From Methylopila capsulata (GTDB lineage Bacteria; Pseudomonadota; Alphaproteobacteria; Rhizobiales; Methylopilaceae): a DNA stretch of 64,000 nucleotides. The first letter of the stretch is position 1, and each line of letters begins with the position of its first letter. The stretch spans positions 620,001-684,000 of the forward strand of contig NZ_JAFBCY010000003.1 of NCBI RefSeq assembly GCF_016907975.1. The letters run 5' to 3'. The notes beneath the pieces were generated by a model, which saw only the letters and a list, made by a program, of their open reading frames with translations, was not told the DNA's origin and ran no database searches. Below are positions 61,401 through 64,000 of this stretch, piece after piece. The position numbers were made by a program, and so were the translations under genes.

Positions 61401-62107
61401 CCGGCGATCCGCGCGGAGAGCCGGCGAGCGAGCAGTTCCGACAGGATCAGCGCGCCAAGCGACAGCGCGATCGCGACCAGCACCAGGCGTCCCGCCGCGG
61501 CGTCGCCGCCGGGGGTCTGGGTCAGGGTGTAGATCGCGGCCGGCAGGGTGCGGGTCTCGCCGGGGATGTTCGAGACGAAGGTGATGGTGGCCCCGAACTC
61601 GCCGAGCGCCTTGGCGAAGGCGAGCACGGCGCCCGCCAGCACGCCCGGCAGGCTGAGCGGCAAAGTGACAGCGAGGAAGGCGCCGATGCGGCTCGCCCCC
61701 AGCGTCTCCGCCGCCGCCTCAAGCCGTTGGTCCACCGCCTCGATCGACAGCCGGATCGCCCGCACCATCAGCGGAAAGCCCATGATCCCGGCCGCGAGCG
61801 CGGCTCCGGTCCAACGGAACGAGAACACCAGCCCGCAGCAGCTTTCGAGCGCGGGGCCGAGAATCCCGCGACGGCCGAAGGCGATCAGCAACAGGTAGCC
61901 GGTGACGACCGGCGGCAGCACCAGCGGCAGATGGACGAGCCCGTCGAGCAGGATCTTGCCGGGAAACCGGCCGCGGGCGAGCGCGACCGCGACCAGCACC
62001 GCCAACGGCAAGCTCGCAAGCGTGCCGACGGAGGCGACGAGCAGGCTCAGGCGGATGGCGTCGGCGTCGCCGACCTCCAGCCCCAGCGCGTGCTCGATCC
62101 CCTCCAG
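61397..62107 (-). CDS. modB: Molybdate ABC transporter permease
   Basis: About 236 residues if the CTG at 62107 is the start. The ModB body is clear: RLSLLVASVGTLASLP, ARGRFPGKILLDGLVHLPLVLPPVVTGYLLL and the EAA loop AAAETLGASRIGAFLAVTLPL. No in-frame ATG, GTG or TTG exists between the modA stop and the TTG at 62011, which lies inside the first helix and would truncate it. CTG codons at 62107 or 62086 (GGAGGGG lies just upstream of the latter) are the probable starts. modC follows with an ATGA overlap. Confidence 0.85.
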   Translation of the reverse strand: MEGIEHALGLEVGDADAIRLSLLVASVGTLASLPLAVLVAVALARGRFPGKILLDGLVHLPLVLPPVVTGYLLLIAFGRRGILGPALESCCGLVFSFRWTGAALAAGIMGFPLMVRAIRLSIEAVDQRLEAAAETLGASRIGAFLAVTLPLSLPGVLAGAVLAFAKALGEFGATITFVSNIPGETRTLPAAIYTLTQTPGGDAAAGRLVLVAIALSLGALILSELLARRLSARIAG

Positions 62108-62111
62108 CGCC

Positions 62112-62930
62112 TCAGCTCCCCGAGACGGGCGGCAGCACCGCGAAGCCGGCGGCCTCGAAGGCCTGGCGGGCGGGCGCCGCGGTGAGGCGCTTCAGCAGGG
62201 CGTCGGCGTTGGCGCTCTTCGAGTCCTTGAGCTTCGCGACGGGGTAGACGATCGGCGGGTGGCTGTCGGTGGGGAAGGTCCCGACGATCTTCACCTTCGG
62301 ATCAGCGGCGGCGTCGGTCTTGTAGACGACGCCGAGCGGAGCCTCGCCGCGGGAGACCAGAGCCAGCGCCGCGCGCACGCTCTCGGCGCCCGCGACCTTG
62401 GCCGACACGCCGTCCCAGGCGCCGAGCTTTTCGAGCGCGGCCTTGCCGTACTTGCCGGCGGGGACGGAGGCGACCTCGCCCATGGCGAGACGGCCGTCGC
62501 CGAGAACGGCGGCGAGATCGACGCCGGGGTTCAGATCCACGTCCCCCTTCGACCAGTCGCTGGCGGCCACCAGCACGAGGCGGTTGCCGAGCAGGTTCTG
62601 GCGCGTGTCGGCGACGATCAGGTCCTTCTTCGCGACGTAGTCCGTCCAGTCGAGGTCGGCGGAGATGAACAGGTCGGCGGGCGCGCCCTGCTCGATCTGC
62701 TTGGCGAGCGCGGAGGACGCGGCGTAGCTCACCTTGACCTCGACGCCGGTCTCCTTGGTCCAGTCCGCGCCGATCCTGTCGAGCGCGTTCTTGAGCGAGG
62801 CGGCGGCGAACACGGTGACGGGCGCCTTGTCGCCGGAAGGCTTGGCCTCATCGGCGAAGGCGAGGCCTGCGGGCGTGGCGATCAGGGCGAAGGCAAGCGC
62901 GAGGCGCCCGAGAACGGTGCGGCGGAACAT
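62112..62930 (-). CDS. modA: Molybdate ABC transporter substrate-binding protein
   Basis: 272 residues from the ATG at 62930 (GGAGACC ahead), with a signal peptide ending near AGLAFADE. ModA signature: TVFAAASLKNALDRIGADW, SYAASSALAKQIEQGAPADLFISAD, then GNRLVLVAA and the C-terminal LLKRLTAAPARQAFEAAGF. Binds molybdate/tungstate in the periplasm with Ser and Thr side chains of these loops. The stop is only four bases before the proposed modB start. Confidence 0.95.
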   Translation of the reverse strand: MFRRTVLGRLALAFALIATPAGLAFADEAKPSGDKAPVTVFAAASLKNALDRIGADWTKETGVEVKVSYAASSALAKQIEQGAPADLFISADLDWTDYVAKKDLIVADTRQNLLGNRLVLVAASDWSKGDVDLNPGVDLAAVLGDGRLAMGEVASVPAGKYGKAALEKLGAWDGVSAKVAGAESVRAALALVSRGEAPLGVVYKTDAAADPKVKIVGTFPTDSHPPIVYPVAKLKDSKSANADALLKRLTAAPARQAFEAAGFAVLPPVSGS

Positions 62931-63099
62931 GTGCGGTCTCCACGCCGCGGCGCTTCGGACCACGGCGTCACGATCGGTGGGGACGCGAATCGACGCCCTC
63001 TCCATCGGGAGGGCCGAAGACCCACGCGGAAACCGCCGTCAGCGGCGGATGCGTCGCGTGCGAAAATGCCTGAGCAACGCCGGCGGAGCAAGCGGGGAC

Positions 63100-63122
63100 G
63101 GCGAGGCGCAGAGCGCCTCGCC
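63100..63122 (-). terminator. GC-rich hairpin after the GNAT gene
   Basis: GGCGAGGCGC (63100-63109) and GCGCCTCGCC (63113-63122) form a tight 10-base stem with a 3-base loop, starting 14 bases after the GNAT stop on the minus strand. No T run follows. Confidence 0.5.
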
Positions 63123-63135
63123 GCAAAGGCCGCCG

Positions 63136-63678
63136 TCAGGCCGCGCGCTTCGGGGCCGCTGCCGGGATTTCGCGCGTCGGCAGGGCGACGGCGCCGGTCG
63201 CGCGGACCAGGCCGGCGGCGCCTGCGAGCGCGCCGGGGATGAGCTCGAGGCCGAGGAAGCGCGCGCGCTCCACCGGTCCGGGCATGGCGAGGCCCCCGAC
63301 CGAGCCGGCGTCGAAGCCGAACCGGGCGTAATAGGGCGCGTCGCCGACGAGGATCACCGCCTGGTGGCCGAGCGCCGCCGCGCGGGCGAGGCCCTCGTGC
63401 ATCAACGCGGCGCCGACGCCGCCTTCGCGCACGTCCGCCTCGACCGCGAGCGGCCCGAGCATCAGCGCGGCGCGGTCGCCGGCGGCGACATGCCAGAATC
63501 GCAGCGTACCCACCAGACGGCCGTCGATCTCGGCCTTTAGCGCAAGACCGCGGGCGGCCAGACGGCCGGCGCGCAGGCGCTCGCAGGTCTTCGCGAAGCG
63601 GGCGGAACCGAACGCGCGGTCGAGCAGCGCCTCGCGGGCCCCGGCGTCGGCCGGGGCCTCGTCACGAATGACGGCCAT
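63136..63678 (-). CDS. GNAT family N-acetyltransferase (YhbS-like)
   Basis: 180 residues. Acetyl-CoA-binding motif A is VEADVREGGVGAALMHEGLARAAALG (about 79-104), followed by AVILVGDAPYYARFGFDAG, the YhbS-type segment. It acetylates an unknown small molecule or protein amine. It lies 44 bases after the decarboxylase gene stop on the same strand and may form an operon with it, for example acetylating a polyamine product; this is inference. Confidence 0.9.
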   Translation of the reverse strand: MAVIRDEAPADAGAREALLDRAFGSARFAKTCERLRAGRLAARGLALKAEIDGRLVGTLRFWHVAAGDRAALMLGPLAVEADVREGGVGAALMHEGLARAAALGHQAVILVGDAPYYARFGFDAGSVGGLAMPGPVERARFLGLELIPGALAGAAGLVRATGAVALPTREIPAAAPKRAA

Positions 63679-63722
63679 GAAACCCTCCTGAAGGGGTTAG
63701 ATGACGACGTGTGAGGTCGGGG

Positions 63723-64000
63723 TCAGATGACGACGGAGGCGAGCGGCGCGAAGCCGTTGAACGCCACCGCGGCGTAGGTCGTGGTGTAGGCGCCGGTCGC
63801 CTCGATCAGCACCTTGTCGCCGATCTCGAGGCTCACGGGCAGCGCGTAGGGCGCCTTCTCGTACATCACGTCCGCGGAGTCGCAGGTCGGACCGGCGAGC
63901 ACGCAGGGGGACATCGCATCCTGGTCCCGTCCGGTGCGGATGGGGTAGCGGATCGCCTCGTCCATGGTCTCAGCCAGGCCGCCGAACTTGCCGATGTCGA
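63723..64000 (-). CDS. Ornithine decarboxylase-type PLP enzyme, C-terminal end
   Basis: The gene continues past the right edge; about 92 residues of its C terminus are visible. The segment LAGPTCDSADVMYEKAPYALP holds the Cys-Asp pair that completes the active site across the dimer in fold-III ornithine/lysine/diaminopimelate decarboxylases, and GAYTTTYAAVAFNGFAPL is the ornithine-decarboxylase-type ending. It makes putrescine (or cadaverine) from ornithine (or lysine) with PLP in the cytoplasm. The ATG at 63965 is internal, not the true start. Confidence 0.92.
   Translation of the reverse strand, partial: DIGKFGGLAETMDEAIRYPIRTGRDQDAMSPCVLAGPTCDSADVMYEKAPYALPVSLEIGDKVLIEATGAYTTTYAAVAFNGFAPLASVVI

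Noticed and set aside
62931-63099. Possible molybdenum cofactor riboswitch upstream of modA
   Set aside because: I could not see the conserved Moco-RNA helices or tetraloop-receptor signature in this stretch.

Overview
The window reads as a chromosomal segment of a high-GC alphaproteobacterium of the Hyphomicrobiales (Rhizobiales) type. Support comes from a MucR/Ros regulator, a PdhS-type cell-cycle histidine kinase preceded by a CtrA-like box, two phasins, Irr-like iron boxes, TRAP and tripartite tricarboxylate (TTT) carriers, RIME-like palindromes, and a tRNA-His with A73 and no G-1, a known alphaproteobacterial peculiarity. The genus cannot be fixed from sequence alone. No phage, insertion sequence, CRISPR array or rRNA was found.

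Layout. 1-6146 (+): sugar-acid operon: end of a mannitol dehydrogenase/fructuronate reductase, a TRAP transporter (binding protein, small and large permease), an L-idonate 5-dehydrogenase-like enzyme and mannonate dehydratase UxuA. A convergent FCD-type GntR repressor (6159-6884, TTG start) faces two palindromes in front of a second acid operon (7072-12316): PdxA-like dehydrogenase, TctB, TctA, 3-hydroxyisobutyrate dehydrogenase-like enzyme, TctC. 12431-17275 (+): an AraC regulator and a periplasmic molybdenum aldehyde oxidoreductase (paoABC type). 17303-23570: iron-siderophore uptake (fused FhuB-like permease, FhuD-like binding protein, TonB receptor) with a divergent AraC regulator. 23715-24905 (-): RTX calcium-binding protein, preceded by a ~700-base AT-richer, palindrome-rich gap.

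25604-26548 (-): a 106-residue protein of unknown function and MucR. 26823-36859 (-): a likely nine-gene transport/catabolic operon in transcription order ATPase, ATPase, binding protein, two permeases, alpha/beta hydrolase, aldehyde dehydrogenase, class II aldolase, MFS transporter. A MarR regulator separates it from a rightward GMC oxidoreductase, cysteine hydrolase, XapX protein, amidohydrolase, alpha/beta hydrolase and MFS_3 exporter (37858-45042). Next come a short AraC protein, a flavin reductase and an isolated sulfotransferase-like gene.

47217-51021 (-): glpR-glpD-glpK, with overlapping genes, divergent from an unusual GntR regulator with two winged-helix domains. 52422-54274: MipA/OmpV outer-membrane protein and an AcrR-type TetR repressor with its palindromic operator. 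Then tRNA-His(GTG), two phasins, the PdhS-type kinase, bfd-bfr iron storage genes behind Irr-like boxes, modABC molybdate uptake (which could supply the Pao enzyme), a GNAT acetyltransferase and the C-terminal end of an ornithine-decarboxylase-type enzyme.

No single obvious new system stands out. The best leads are the ATPase pair with one consensus and one degenerate ATP site, the tandem winged-helix GntR regulator, CtrA-like boxes before the kinase and an unknown small gene, a heptamer repeat in the ATPase gene tail, and a modB gene without a standard start codon.
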